Assembly (NCBI GenBank): GCA_050633285.1
Contig: JBOEGG010000008.1
Location: 1-64,000, forward strand
DNA length: 64,000 nt
DNA from: UBA1672 sp050633285
GTDB lineage: Bacteria; Pseudomonadota; Alphaproteobacteria; Micavibrionales; Micavibrionaceae
Direction: 5' to 3'
Shown here one piece after another: positions 1 to 7,038 of the stretch; the first letter of the stretch is position 1; each line of letters starts with the position of its first letter. The notes under the pieces are model-generated. The model ran no database searches. It was not told where the DNA came from and saw only the letters and a program-made list of their open reading frames with translations. The position numbers and the translations under genes are program-made.

Positions 1-1171
1 TGAACGGTGGTACAGGGGATGACAGTTACGTTTGGTCTGTTGGTGATGGTAATGACACGATTAGTGAAGCCGGCGGTTTAGATCAGCTTGTACTGCATGG
101 TGTGTTGGAAACAGATATACGCATTGAAAAATACAATACGTATAGTCTGCGGATTCATGTTGGTGATGAGACGATCACTGTGAACAGTCACTTCCAGTCT
201 GATGCTTTTAACAGCAGCTCATATGACGCATATCGTGTTGAGAGTATTTTACTTGATGACGGTGCGGTTATTGATTTAATCGGTGGTCTGACATTTACAG
301 GTGATGAGAATGCTAACAGTATATATGCGACCAGTCAGAATGATACGTTATTCGGGGGTGCTGCCAACGACAGTCTGTATGGGAACGGCGGTGNNNNNNN
401 NNNNNNNNNNNNNNNNNNNNNNNNNNNNNNNNNNNNNNNNNNNNNNNNNNNNNNNNNNNNNNNNNNNNNNNNNNNNNNNNNNNNNATCAGCTTGTACTGC
501 ATGGTGTTGAGGCTTCATATATAAGATTGGAAAAATACAATACGTATAGTCTGCGGGTTCATGTTGGCGATGAGACGATCACTGTGAACAGTCACTTCCA
601 GTCTGGTGCTTTTAACAGTAGTTCGTATGATCAGTATCAGGTCGAGAGTATTCTGTTAGATGATGGTACGGTTATAGACTTACTTAACGACCTTAGTTTT
701 GTGGGGACTGCAAATGCGGACTATATTTATGGTACGAATGGAGATGATGTTCTTTATGGTCTGTCGGGGAATGATAGTCTGTATGGGAACGGCGGTGATG
801 ACGTTCTGAATGGCGGTACAGGTAACGATAATTTGAACGGTGGTACAGGAGATGACAGTTACGTTTGGTCTGTTGGTGATGGTAATGACACGATTAGTGA
901 AGCCGGCGGTTTAGATCAGCTTGTACTGCATGGTGTGTTGGAAACAGATATACGCATTGAAAAATACAATACGTATAGTCTGCGGGTTCATGTTGGTGAT
1001 GAGACGATCACTGTGAACAGTCACTTCCAGTCTGATGCTTTTAACAGTAGCTCGTATGATCAGTATCAGGTCGAGAGTATTCTGTTAGATGATGGTACGG
1101 TTATAGACTTACTTAACGACCTTAGTTTTGTGGGGACTGCAAATGCGGACTATCTTTATGGTACGAACGGC
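1..1171 (+). repeat. 429-bp tandem repeat inside the RTX gene
   Basis: The landmark atacaatacg occurs at 131, 535 and 964. The last two are 429 bp (143 codons) apart; the first two are 404 bp apart only because the intervening gap is undersized. Units two and three are almost identical for more than 200 bp, with only scattered substitutions, which suggests recent duplication or gene conversion. Similarity ends near 1171, where the C-terminal RTX block begins. Confidence 0.9.
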
Positions 1172-1576
1172 AGTGATCAGCTGTATGGAAATAATGGTTC
1201 CGACTACCTTTATGGTGGTAATGGCAATGATGTTCTTTATGGAGGAGAGGGGGTAGATATGCTGTACGGACAGTCAGGAGCTGATACATTTGTTTTTGAG
1301 AGTGGTAGTGCGTTCTTGAATAGTGATAGTATTCAGGATTTTAAGATCTCTGAGAATGATAAATTGGATATCTCTGATCTGATCGTGGGGTATGATCCTT
1401 TGACAGATGCCATTACAGACTTTGTTCAGATCACAGAAAGCGGGGCTAATTCTTACCTTTCTGTCGATGCTGATGGGGGAGCAGATAATTTCATTCAGGT
1501 TGGTTATATATATAATGAAACTGGGTTAACGGATGAAGGTGCTCTAGAGGCTAATGGAACTCTGATTACGGTCTAA
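1..1576 (+). CDS. RTX repeat protein, type I secretion substrate (5' end missing)
   Basis: Large secreted calcium-binding protein; only the C-terminal part is in the window. The first complete codon starts at position 3. Each ~143-aa unit has a beta-rich segment resembling the haemolysin-type calcium-binding related domain (DSYVWSVGDGNDTI, then TITVNSHFQS and ESILLDDGTVIDL) followed by RTX nonapeptides of the GGxGxDxLY type. The last ~90 residues (SGADTFVFESG, DSIQDFKISENDKLDISDL) match the type I secretion C-terminal target domain, so export through an ABC/MFP/TolC channel is expected. Ca2+ outside the cell would fold the repeats. The reading frame appears broken across the N run, but this is an assembly artefact: restoring the repeat period restores the frame. 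A probable adhesin or surface-layer-like protein; no enzymatic domain is visible in this part. Confidence 0.85.
394..485. other. Assembly gap (92 N) inside the RTX repeats
   Basis: Ninety-two N between the RTX motif and the conserved atcagcttgta. In the next repeat unit the same two landmarks (797 and 915) are separated by 117 bases. A true gap of 117 bases gives a 429-bp period and joins the two reading frames, so the gap is probably undersized by 25 bases. Confidence 0.97.
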
Positions 1577-1599
1577 TTGTTGTTTAGAATATCGGGAAG

Positions 1600-1626
1600 G
1601 CCTGCTTATAGACGGCAGGTCTTTTT
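1600..1626 (+). terminator. Rho-independent terminator after the RTX gene
   Basis: Stem CCTGC (1601-1605) pairs with GCAGG (1615-1619) and is followed by a T run at 1620-1626. It lies 24 bases after the RTX stop codon. The stem is short, so efficiency is uncertain. Confidence 0.55.
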
Positions 1627-1660
1627 CTGTCTGGCTTTGTAGCCTAGGTAATGAGGTGCA

Positions 1661-1706
1661 GAGGTGGCCAATTTTTACGTGTGGATTGAAGGTCGTGAAA
1701 TAGCAG
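1661..1706 (+). repeat. Dispersed intergenic repeat, copy 1
   Basis: Contains TGGATTGAAGGTCGTGAAA at 1682-1700, found exactly again at 48077-48095. The wider block from gaggtgg matches 62651-62690 at roughly three quarters of positions. The rest of 1627-1800 holds nothing else I recognise. Confidence 0.6.
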
Positions 1707-1816
1707 TATGATACTGTTGCGAGCCCCCGAAGAAAAGAACCCTCCTATGTATAGCCAACGTAACAGGTGCTCTAGGGCTTATGTTTGGCGAGATGTTGAA
1801 GATTACCATTTTTTTG

Positions 1817-1846
1817 TTGACTCATTTAATGGCTCTGTGCCATTAT
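1817..1846 (+). promoter_or_regulatory. Candidate sigma-70 promoter of the NAD salvage operon
   Basis: TTGACT (1817-1822) and CATTAT (1841-1846) are separated by 18 bases, about 44 bases before the ATG at 1890. The -10 box and part of the spacer lie inside the upstream palindrome, as expected for repression by steric block. Confidence 0.5.
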
Positions 1847-1868
1847 ATATTTAATGGCTTTAAGCCAT
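1827..1868. promoter_or_regulatory. Twin palindromic operator, probable NrtR site
   Basis: Two copies of TAATGGC-N5-GCCAT lie 25 bp apart centre to centre. The first is TAATGGC (1827-1833) / GCCATTA (1839-1845), with perfect 7-bp arms. The second is ATGGCTT (1854-1860) / AAGCCAT (1862-1868) around one central base, also with perfect arms. They overlap the promoter of an operon whose third gene encodes an NrtR-type repressor, so autoregulation is the simplest reading. Assignment to NrtR is inference. Confidence 0.55.
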
Positions 1869-1889
1869 AAATTAAGTGAAGGCAAGGAA

Positions 1890-2702
1890 ATGACCATTAC
1901 AGTCAATAGTAAAGATATAAAAACGTTCAATTTTAGCGGCGGCGAATGCCACGTTAGCATTGAGGGTGTTGAAATTGGCAATGTGATAAGAATTGAAGCT
2001 TATCTCTATAGCTCTGATGATATTATGTGCTTGATTATGGCCGTTGATGCAGTGCGTCAGGTCAATCCAGGAAGCATTATTGATCTTACCATTCCTTATT
2101 TTCCATATGCGCGTCAGGATCGCGTGTGCAACGAAGGCGAAGCTTTTAGCACCGCGGTTATGGCGGGTTTGATCAACGCTCTAAATTGTAACAGCGTAAG
2201 CGTGGTTGATCCTCATTCCCTAGTTGTTGAACAGCATTTGGATAATTGCCATGTTATTAATCAAGCCGATATTATCCAAGGTATAGTTAGTGATTTTATC
2301 GTAGGCCAAGACCTTACTTTGGTTTCACCTGATAAGGGCGCATCAGAGAAAACAAGAGATGTCGCGGATGCGATTGGTATATCAGGCGTTATTTCTTGCT
2401 CTAAAGTTCGTGATGTCAAAACAGGTCATATTACACATTCTGAAGTTCATGGTGATGTAACAGGTAAGGATTTAATAATTCTAGATGATATTTGTGATGG
2501 TGGCCGTACATTTACCGAGCTTGCCAAAGTGTTGAAAGCTCATGGAGCAGGCCGCCTTTACCTTTATGTCACTCATGGCATTTTTTCTAAAGGGCTAGAT
2601 GTTCTGAAAGAGCATTTTATTCATACCTTCTGTATGCATACATTTTTAGAAACAAAGCAAATAGACACAGATTTTTTAACTGTTATCGGAAAAGGAGAGT
2701 AA
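1890..2702 (+). CDS. prs: Ribose-phosphate pyrophosphokinase-like protein (short, phage-type)
   Basis: A 270-aa member of the PRPP synthetase family, which transfers pyrophosphate from ATP to ribose 5-phosphate. Visible motifs are PYFPYARQDR (the conserved PYxxYARQDR segment), VDPHS in place of the metal-binding VDLH, VSPDKGA, SKVRD at the position of the catalytic KRR loop, and the PRPP loop ILDDICDGGRTF. It is shorter than the usual ~310 aa and deviates at several motifs, as phage-encoded relatives do. The start at 1890 (after ggcaaggaa) is preferred over an upstream ATG at 1854 that lies inside the operator. It sits 2 bases before nadV, so it probably feeds that enzyme. It could instead act on ADP-ribose, as Adps of the phage NARP1 pathway does; sequence reading cannot separate the two. 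Confidence 0.85.
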   Translation: MTITVNSKDIKTFNFSGGECHVSIEGVEIGNVIRIEAYLYSSDDIMCLIMAVDAVRQVNPGSIIDLTIPYFPYARQDRVCNEGEAFSTAVMAGLINALNCNSVSVVDPHSLVVEQHLDNCHVINQADIIQGIVSDFIVGQDLTLVSPDKGASEKTRDVADAIGISGVISCSKVRDVKTGHITHSEVHGDVTGKDLIILDDICDGGRTFTELAKVLKAHGAGRLYLYVTHGIFSKGLDVLKEHFIHTFCMHTFLETKQIDTDFLTVIGKGE

Positions 2703-2704
2703 TT

Positions 2705-4222
2705 ATGAGAATTAATCCATTAACAGCAATTGACTTCTATAAAGCAGACCACAGAAATCAGTACCCTAAAGGTACGAGTGAGGTTTATGCGAATTTTACG
2801 CCGCGTAGCAATAGCCACGCGAGAGTGCTTCCCGATCATGATAACAAAGTTGTTATGTTTGGTCTTCAATATTTCATCAAGGATTTTTTGATGGGTGTTT
2901 GGAACGACAATTTCTTTAACGTGCCTAAAGAGCAAGTGGTCAAAGCCTATAAGCGCCGTATGGACAACGCTCTTGGCCCCGATGCCTTTACATTGGAGCA
3001 TATTGAAGCGTTGCACGATCTTGGATACTTACCGTTACGGATTAAGGCTCTTCCCGAAGGTTCTCGCGTGCCGATTGGTGTGCCAGTTCTAACGGTTGTG
3101 AATACGCACCCTGATTTCTTCTGGTTGACCAATTATATCGAGTCTGTGATTTCTTGTTATCTTTGGAAGCCTATGACATCTGCAACAACGGCTTTTGAGT
3201 ATAAAAGGTTGCTTACTAAATATGCGATGAAAACAGGAACGCCTATGGATTTTGTTCAGTTTCAGGCACATGATTTTTCATTCCGCGGGCTTTCAGGCAT
3301 TCAAGACTCATTGCTCAGTGGCGCAGCGCACTTAACGTCCTTCTGGGGAACAGATACCGTTCCTGCCATTGATATGGTGGAGGAGTATTATGGTGCAAAT
3401 TCAGATCAGGAACCTGTTGGGTTTTCTGTTCCCGCGACCGAACACTCTGTTATGTGTATGGGCATGCAAGACGGCGAACTTGAAACATTCCGTAGATTAA
3501 TCAATGAAACATACCCAAAAGGTATTGTCTCTATTGTCTCTGATACTTGGGATTTTTGGAAGGTCATTACAAGCTACCTTGAAACGCTCAAAGACGATAT
3601 CTTGGCGCGCGATGGCAAAGTTGTTATTCGCCCGGACAGTGGTGATCCTGTCAAAATTGTATGCGGGGATCCTGACGCAGCAAAAGATAGTCCTGAATAT
3701 AAAGGCTCTATTGAATGTTTGTGGGATGTCTTTGGCGGAACCGTCACAGAAACTGGACATAAAATGCTGGATAGTCATATTGGCCTTATCTATGGGGACT
3801 CAATCTCTTTGGAGCGCGCGACTGCCATCGTTGAAGGGTTGGAGGCTAAAGGCTTTGCATCAGGTAATGTTGTGTTTGGAGTTGGTTCTTACACATACCA
3901 ATATGTTACTCGCGATAATTTCGGTTTTGCAATGAAAGCAACAAGCGGTGTTGTAAGCGGCGAGCGTCGTGATATCTTTAAAGACCCTAAAACAGACAAC
4001 GGTATTAAAAAATCTGCCAAGGGGTTACTTCGAGTTGAAGAGGAAAATGGTTCTTATGTGCTTTACGACCAACAAACCGAAGAGCAGGAAATGCAAGGGG
4101 CACTGGAGGTCGTTTACCAAGATGGTAAATTGGTCATAGATCAAAGTCTTGCAGATGTAAGAGGCAGATTGGATGCTGATCTTACTGCAATATTAAAAAA
4201 CGGAGTTAAAAATGCAGCCTAA
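2705..4222 (+). CDS. nadV: Nicotinamide phosphoribosyltransferase (NAMPT/NadV)
   Basis: A 505-aa enzyme that condenses nicotinamide with PRPP to give NMN, the first step of NAD salvage. Family landmarks are intact: FRGLSGIQDS (~193-202), FWGTDTVPA (~213-221) and PATEHS with the catalytic histidine at residue 247. Further on come VIRPDSGDP with R309 and D311, IYGDSIS (~372), and TRD (~402-404), matching residues of the human enzyme. The GVGSYTYQY segment (~392-400) resembles phage-encoded NAMPT more than the animal GSGGG form. Start ATG 2705 follows the strong Shine-Dalgarno AAGGAGAG. It overlaps nrtR by 11 bases. In a NARP1-like reading it would be the nicotinamide:ADPR-PP transferase (Namat); ordinary NadV is the default. 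Confidence 0.93.
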   Translation: MRINPLTAIDFYKADHRNQYPKGTSEVYANFTPRSNSHARVLPDHDNKVVMFGLQYFIKDFLMGVWNDNFFNVPKEQVVKAYKRRMDNALGPDAFTLEHIEALHDLGYLPLRIKALPEGSRVPIGVPVLTVVNTHPDFFWLTNYIESVISCYLWKPMTSATTAFEYKRLLTKYAMKTGTPMDFVQFQAHDFSFRGLSGIQDSLLSGAAHLTSFWGTDTVPAIDMVEEYYGANSDQEPVGFSVPATEHSVMCMGMQDGELETFRRLINETYPKGIVSIVSDTWDFWKVITSYLETLKDDILARDGKVVIRPDSGDPVKIVCGDPDAAKDSPEYKGSIECLWDVFGGTVTETGHKMLDSHIGLIYGDSISLERATAIVEGLEAKGFASGNVVFGVGSYTYQYVTRDNFGFAMKATSGVVSGERRDIFKDPKTDNGIKKSAKGLLRVEEENGSYVLYDQQTEEQEMQGALEVVYQDGKLVIDQSLADVRGRLDADLTAILKNGVKNAA

Positions 4223-4949
4223 AACTTTCAAGACTGAAGCAGAATTTCTAAAGGCTTATGATGCTAATTCTTTTGATCGACCTAATGTTTCTGTCGATAC
4301 CGTAATATTTACGGTATCGAGGGGGCACTTACAGGCCTTGATTATGCAGCGCGAGCATTATCCCTCCAAAGGCCAATGGTCTTTGGTAGGGGGCTTTATT
4401 GATGTTAAAAATGATGCAGAATTGATTGATACCGCCAAGCGTAAACTGGAAGAAAAAACAGGTGTAAAAACTCCATATCTTGAACAATTTGGCTCTTTCG
4501 GTAGTAAGACCCGTGATCCTAGAGGATGGTCTGTGACTAACGTATATTTTGCACTTATCTCTGCCCAAGACATTGTTTTGCAATCAGGGCAAGGGGCAAC
4601 TGATATAAAGTGGTCTGTTGTTGAAGATGGAAAGGTCAAAGAAAAACTGGCTTTTGATCATGCACAAATATTGGAAGAGTGTACTGAGAGATTGAGGAGT
4701 AAGGTGCTGTATACGTCGTTGCCTGTTCACCTTATGCCTGAAGAATTTACATTGGCGGAGTTACAAAATGTCTATCAAATCATTATGGGAGGAAAGATGG
4801 ATCATAAATCTTTTCGTCGGCGGATTCTTGGCGCTGATATTCTTGAGGAAACAGGGAATATGAAAGACACTGGGCGTAGGCCAGCTATGCTTTATCAGAA
4901 AAAGAAAACGGAAGAAACTCACTTCTTTGTTAGAAATATTGGAGGCTGA
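4212..4949 (+). CDS. nrtR: NrtR-type Nudix-related transcriptional regulator
   Basis: A 245-aa protein with an N-terminal Nudix domain (~30-150) and a C-terminal winged helix (~155-240; LAELQNVYQIIMG, FRRRILG, GRRPAMLY), the architecture of NrtR repressors of NAD metabolism. The Nudix box around residues 60-85 is degenerate: two glutamates of RELxEExG are lysines (RKLEEKTG). It therefore probably binds rather than hydrolyses ADP-ribose or a related effector. In NrtR families ADP-ribose binding releases DNA, which derepresses NAD synthesis. The gene overlaps nadV by 11 bases and the operon promoter carries two identical palindromes. A catalytic ADP-ribose pyrophosphatase is less likely. Confidence 0.88.
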   Translation: MQPKTFKTEAEFLKAYDANSFDRPNVSVDTVIFTVSRGHLQALIMQREHYPSKGQWSLVGGFIDVKNDAELIDTAKRKLEEKTGVKTPYLEQFGSFGSKTRDPRGWSVTNVYFALISAQDIVLQSGQGATDIKWSVVEDGKVKEKLAFDHAQILEECTERLRSKVLYTSLPVHLMPEEFTLAELQNVYQIIMGGKMDHKSFRRRILGADILEETGNMKDTGRRPAMLYQKKKTEETHFFVRNIGG

Positions 4950-5263
4950 TCATCTGGGAAAAGGATGGGAAGCCAGATAGAAAAATCTATAATTCCCTTG
5001 TGCATCGCAACATGGTTTGTTAAGCTTAATACAAATAGGAGTTTTACTAATGAGAAATATTTACGCATATACACGATAGCCTTTCGGCAGATCTTTGCGT
5101 TCGATCGCGATTATAAATCGGTTCGTTCTCCTTAATTTTATCAAAAATCTATTGCTTGGTTCTCGTTTACGTTTTTCGTGCAGGCGTTTTGCTGTCTGAA
5201 TTACGTCCTTTACTTTGGCATGTCCAAAGTGAATTTCAATTGTTTTGAAATAAGAGAAAAACA
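4950..5263. other. Intergenic leader region of the rtcB operon
   Basis: 314 bases between nrtR and rtcB. On the + strand a 9-codon ORF at 5050-5079 follows an AGGAG. On the minus strand a 67-codon ORF (5061-5264) rich in Lys/Arg starts at the same base as rtcB; it resembles no family I know, so I do not call it a gene. A perfect hairpin at 5212-5230 is listed separately. No convincing promoter hexamers were found. Confidence 0.5.
5212..5230 (+). promoter_or_regulatory. Perfect inverted repeat upstream of rtcB
   Basis: ACTTTGG (5212-5218), loop CATGT, CCAAAGT (5224-5230); 33 bases separate it from the rtcB ATG. It has no T run, so it is not a terminator. It could be an operator or an mRNA hairpin in the leader. 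Confidence 0.35.
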
Positions 5264-6397
5264 ATGGGCAATTTATTAAATACTACTGAGGTAATCACAC
5301 GCGTGATTGCTTCTAAAAATAACTGGATTGAAGGAAAATCAATTCAGCAACTTGAAAGCACAGCCAAACTTAAAGGTATAAGAATGGCTGTGGGATTACC
5401 GGATTTACACCCTGGTAGAGGATATCCAGTTGGAGCTGCATTTCTATCAAAGGACTGGATTTATCCAGCTTTAGTTGGGAATGATATTGGCTGCGGCATG
5501 GGGCTTTGGCAAACAGAGCTGAAAGCATCAAAAATCAAACGTGATAGATGGTCTGCGGCGCTTAAGCTTGATGATCCATGGGAAGGCGATACTGAGCATT
5601 GGCTTGAGAGTTATGGTCTTCCGCCAACATTGTTTGATCGTTCTATTGGAACGATTGGCGGTGGAAATCATTTTGCCGAGTTACAGCAGGTAGAAGAGAT
5701 CTATGACCTTGATGCGTTTAATGCTCTTGGGATGGATAAAAAACACCTGCATCTTCTCGTTCATTCAGGCTCTCGTGGTTTGGGTGAGGTTGCATTGCGT
5801 AAGCATGTTGATGCCTTTGGCCATAATGGTTTGGAAGATGAAAGTACTGAAGCGAACCTTTATATCGGTCGTCATAATCAGGCGGTTAAATGGGCCCGTG
5901 CAAATCGAAGCTTGATTGCTCATCGATTTTTATCGGCTCTGCGTAGTGATGGGAGCAAGGTTTTAGATCTTGATCACAATACTGTGACACCAAAAGATGT
6001 AGATGGTGAGCGTTATTGGTTACATAGAAAAGGGGCCTCGCCTTCTGATCGTGGGGTTTTGGTTATTCCAGGATCTCGCGGTAGCTATAGCTATTTGGTT
6101 CAACCAACTGGTGAGCAGCTTGGTAATGCCTTCTCTTTAGCACATGGCGCAGGTCGTAAATGGATGCGTTCTGATGTGAAAGGGCGCTTATCACATAAAT
6201 ACAAGGCTGATGATCTACGAAAAACAGATCTAGGAAGCATTGTTGTTTGTGAGGATAAGGCTCTGATCTATGAGGAAGCTCCGCAAGCGTACAAGAATAT
6301 CGATGTCGTTATTCAGGATATGGTTGATGCAGGACTTATTAAGGTCTTGGCTACTCTTCGTCCCGTGATCACATACAAGACACGGAGGAGAAAATGA
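5264..6397 (+). CDS. rtcB: RNA ligase RtcB (RtcB2-like, PrfH-associated)
   Basis: A 377-aa GTP- and Mn2+-dependent ligase joining 2',3'-cyclic phosphate (3'-phosphate) and 5'-OH RNA ends. Metal and guanylate residues are recognisable: GNDIGCG (D74, C77), GGGNH (N135, H136), VHSGSRG (H167), RHNQA (H204), and the catalytic histidine that carries GMP in SLAHGAGR (H294). It is about 30 aa shorter than the canonical ~408-aa RtcB, as in RtcB paralogues paired with release factor H. Its stop overlaps the prfH start by four bases (ATGA). The context suggests its substrate is rRNA cut in the decoding centre rather than tRNA. Confidence 0.95.
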   Translation: MGNLLNTTEVITRVIASKNNWIEGKSIQQLESTAKLKGIRMAVGLPDLHPGRGYPVGAAFLSKDWIYPALVGNDIGCGMGLWQTELKASKIKRDRWSAALKLDDPWEGDTEHWLESYGLPPTLFDRSIGTIGGGNHFAELQQVEEIYDLDAFNALGMDKKHLHLLVHSGSRGLGEVALRKHVDAFGHNGLEDESTEANLYIGRHNQAVKWARANRSLIAHRFLSALRSDGSKVLDLDHNTVTPKDVDGERYWLHRKGASPSDRGVLVIPGSRGSYSYLVQPTGEQLGNAFSLAHGAGRKWMRSDVKGRLSHKYKADDLRKTDLGSIVVCEDKALIYEEAPQAYKNIDVVIQDMVDAGLIKVLATLRPVITYKTRRRK

Positions 6398-7038
6398 GTA
6401 AGGAAGATAATAAGGTTTGGTTACAAATTACTTCCGGTCAAGGGCCTGATGAGTGTGCTTTAGCTACCCGAAAGCTTGTCTCTCGCATTGTTAAAGATGC
6501 GAGAGCGGCTGAGCTTACGGCAGAGTTATTGGATAGCGTGGATGGGCGTAAGCGTGGGACTTATTCTTCTGCGCTCCTCTGTCTGTCTGGAGCTAAAGCT
6601 AAGACATTCTCTAAGCCTTGGCTCGGCACTATTCAATGGATCTGCGAGAGCCCGTATAGGTATAGCTACAAACGTAAGAACTGGTTTGTTGGCGTTAGCC
6701 TATTTGAGCTTCCGTTGTTTGAAAATATGGCTGTGCGCTCTTGTGATGTGATATGGAAAACTATGCGTGCCTCTGGGCCGGGTGGTCAGCATGTGAATAC
6801 GACTGATAGCGCCGTGCAAGCTACACACCAGCCAACAGGATTACAGGTAACTGCCAGTGATGCTAGGTCTCAGCATGCTAATAAGAAGTTAGCTTTGGAA
6901 AAGTTAGAGGCTATTTTGGTGTCTCGGCAGCAGGAAGGTTTGGCTAAACAAAAACAAGATCACTGGCGTAAGCATAGTGATCTTGAACGTGGCAATCCTG
7001 TGAAAGTGTTTGTAGGGAAGGAGTTTAAGGAACGATGA
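6394..7038 (+). CDS. prfH: Peptide chain release factor H
   Basis: A 214-aa member of the class I release-factor superfamily. The SGPGGQHVN motif (GGQ at ~130-132) catalyses peptidyl-tRNA hydrolysis, and KRKNWFVG (~93-100) is typical of PrfH. PrfH is reported to act on ribosomes whose 16S rRNA has been cut at the decoding centre (for example by colicin E3-type nucleases), freeing the damaged subunit so that the partner RtcB can religate it. It is coupled to both neighbours by 4-base ATGA overlaps (6394-6397 and 7035-7038), implying stoichiometric synthesis. Confidence 0.94.
   Translation: MSKEDNKVWLQITSGQGPDECALATRKLVSRIVKDARAAELTAELLDSVDGRKRGTYSSALLCLSGAKAKTFSKPWLGTIQWICESPYRYSYKRKNWFVGVSLFELPLFENMAVRSCDVIWKTMRASGPGGQHVNTTDSAVQATHQPTGLQVTASDARSQHANKKLALEKLEAILVSRQQEGLAKQKQDHWRKHSDLERGNPVKVFVGKEFKER

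Noticed and set aside
102..1576. Two separate genes flanking the N gap
   Set aside because: The break is explained by the undersized gap; both parts belong to one RTX frame when the 429-bp period is restored.
1854..1889. Upstream ATG as start of the PRPP-synthetase-like gene
   Set aside because: It lies inside the second palindrome and adds 12 residues unlike the family; the ATG at 1890 has a better ribosome binding site.
5061..5264. 67-codon minus-strand ORF upstream of rtcB
   Set aside because: Its start coincides with the rtcB start, it contains the palindromic hairpin, and its sequence matches no family; a basic composition alone is weak support.
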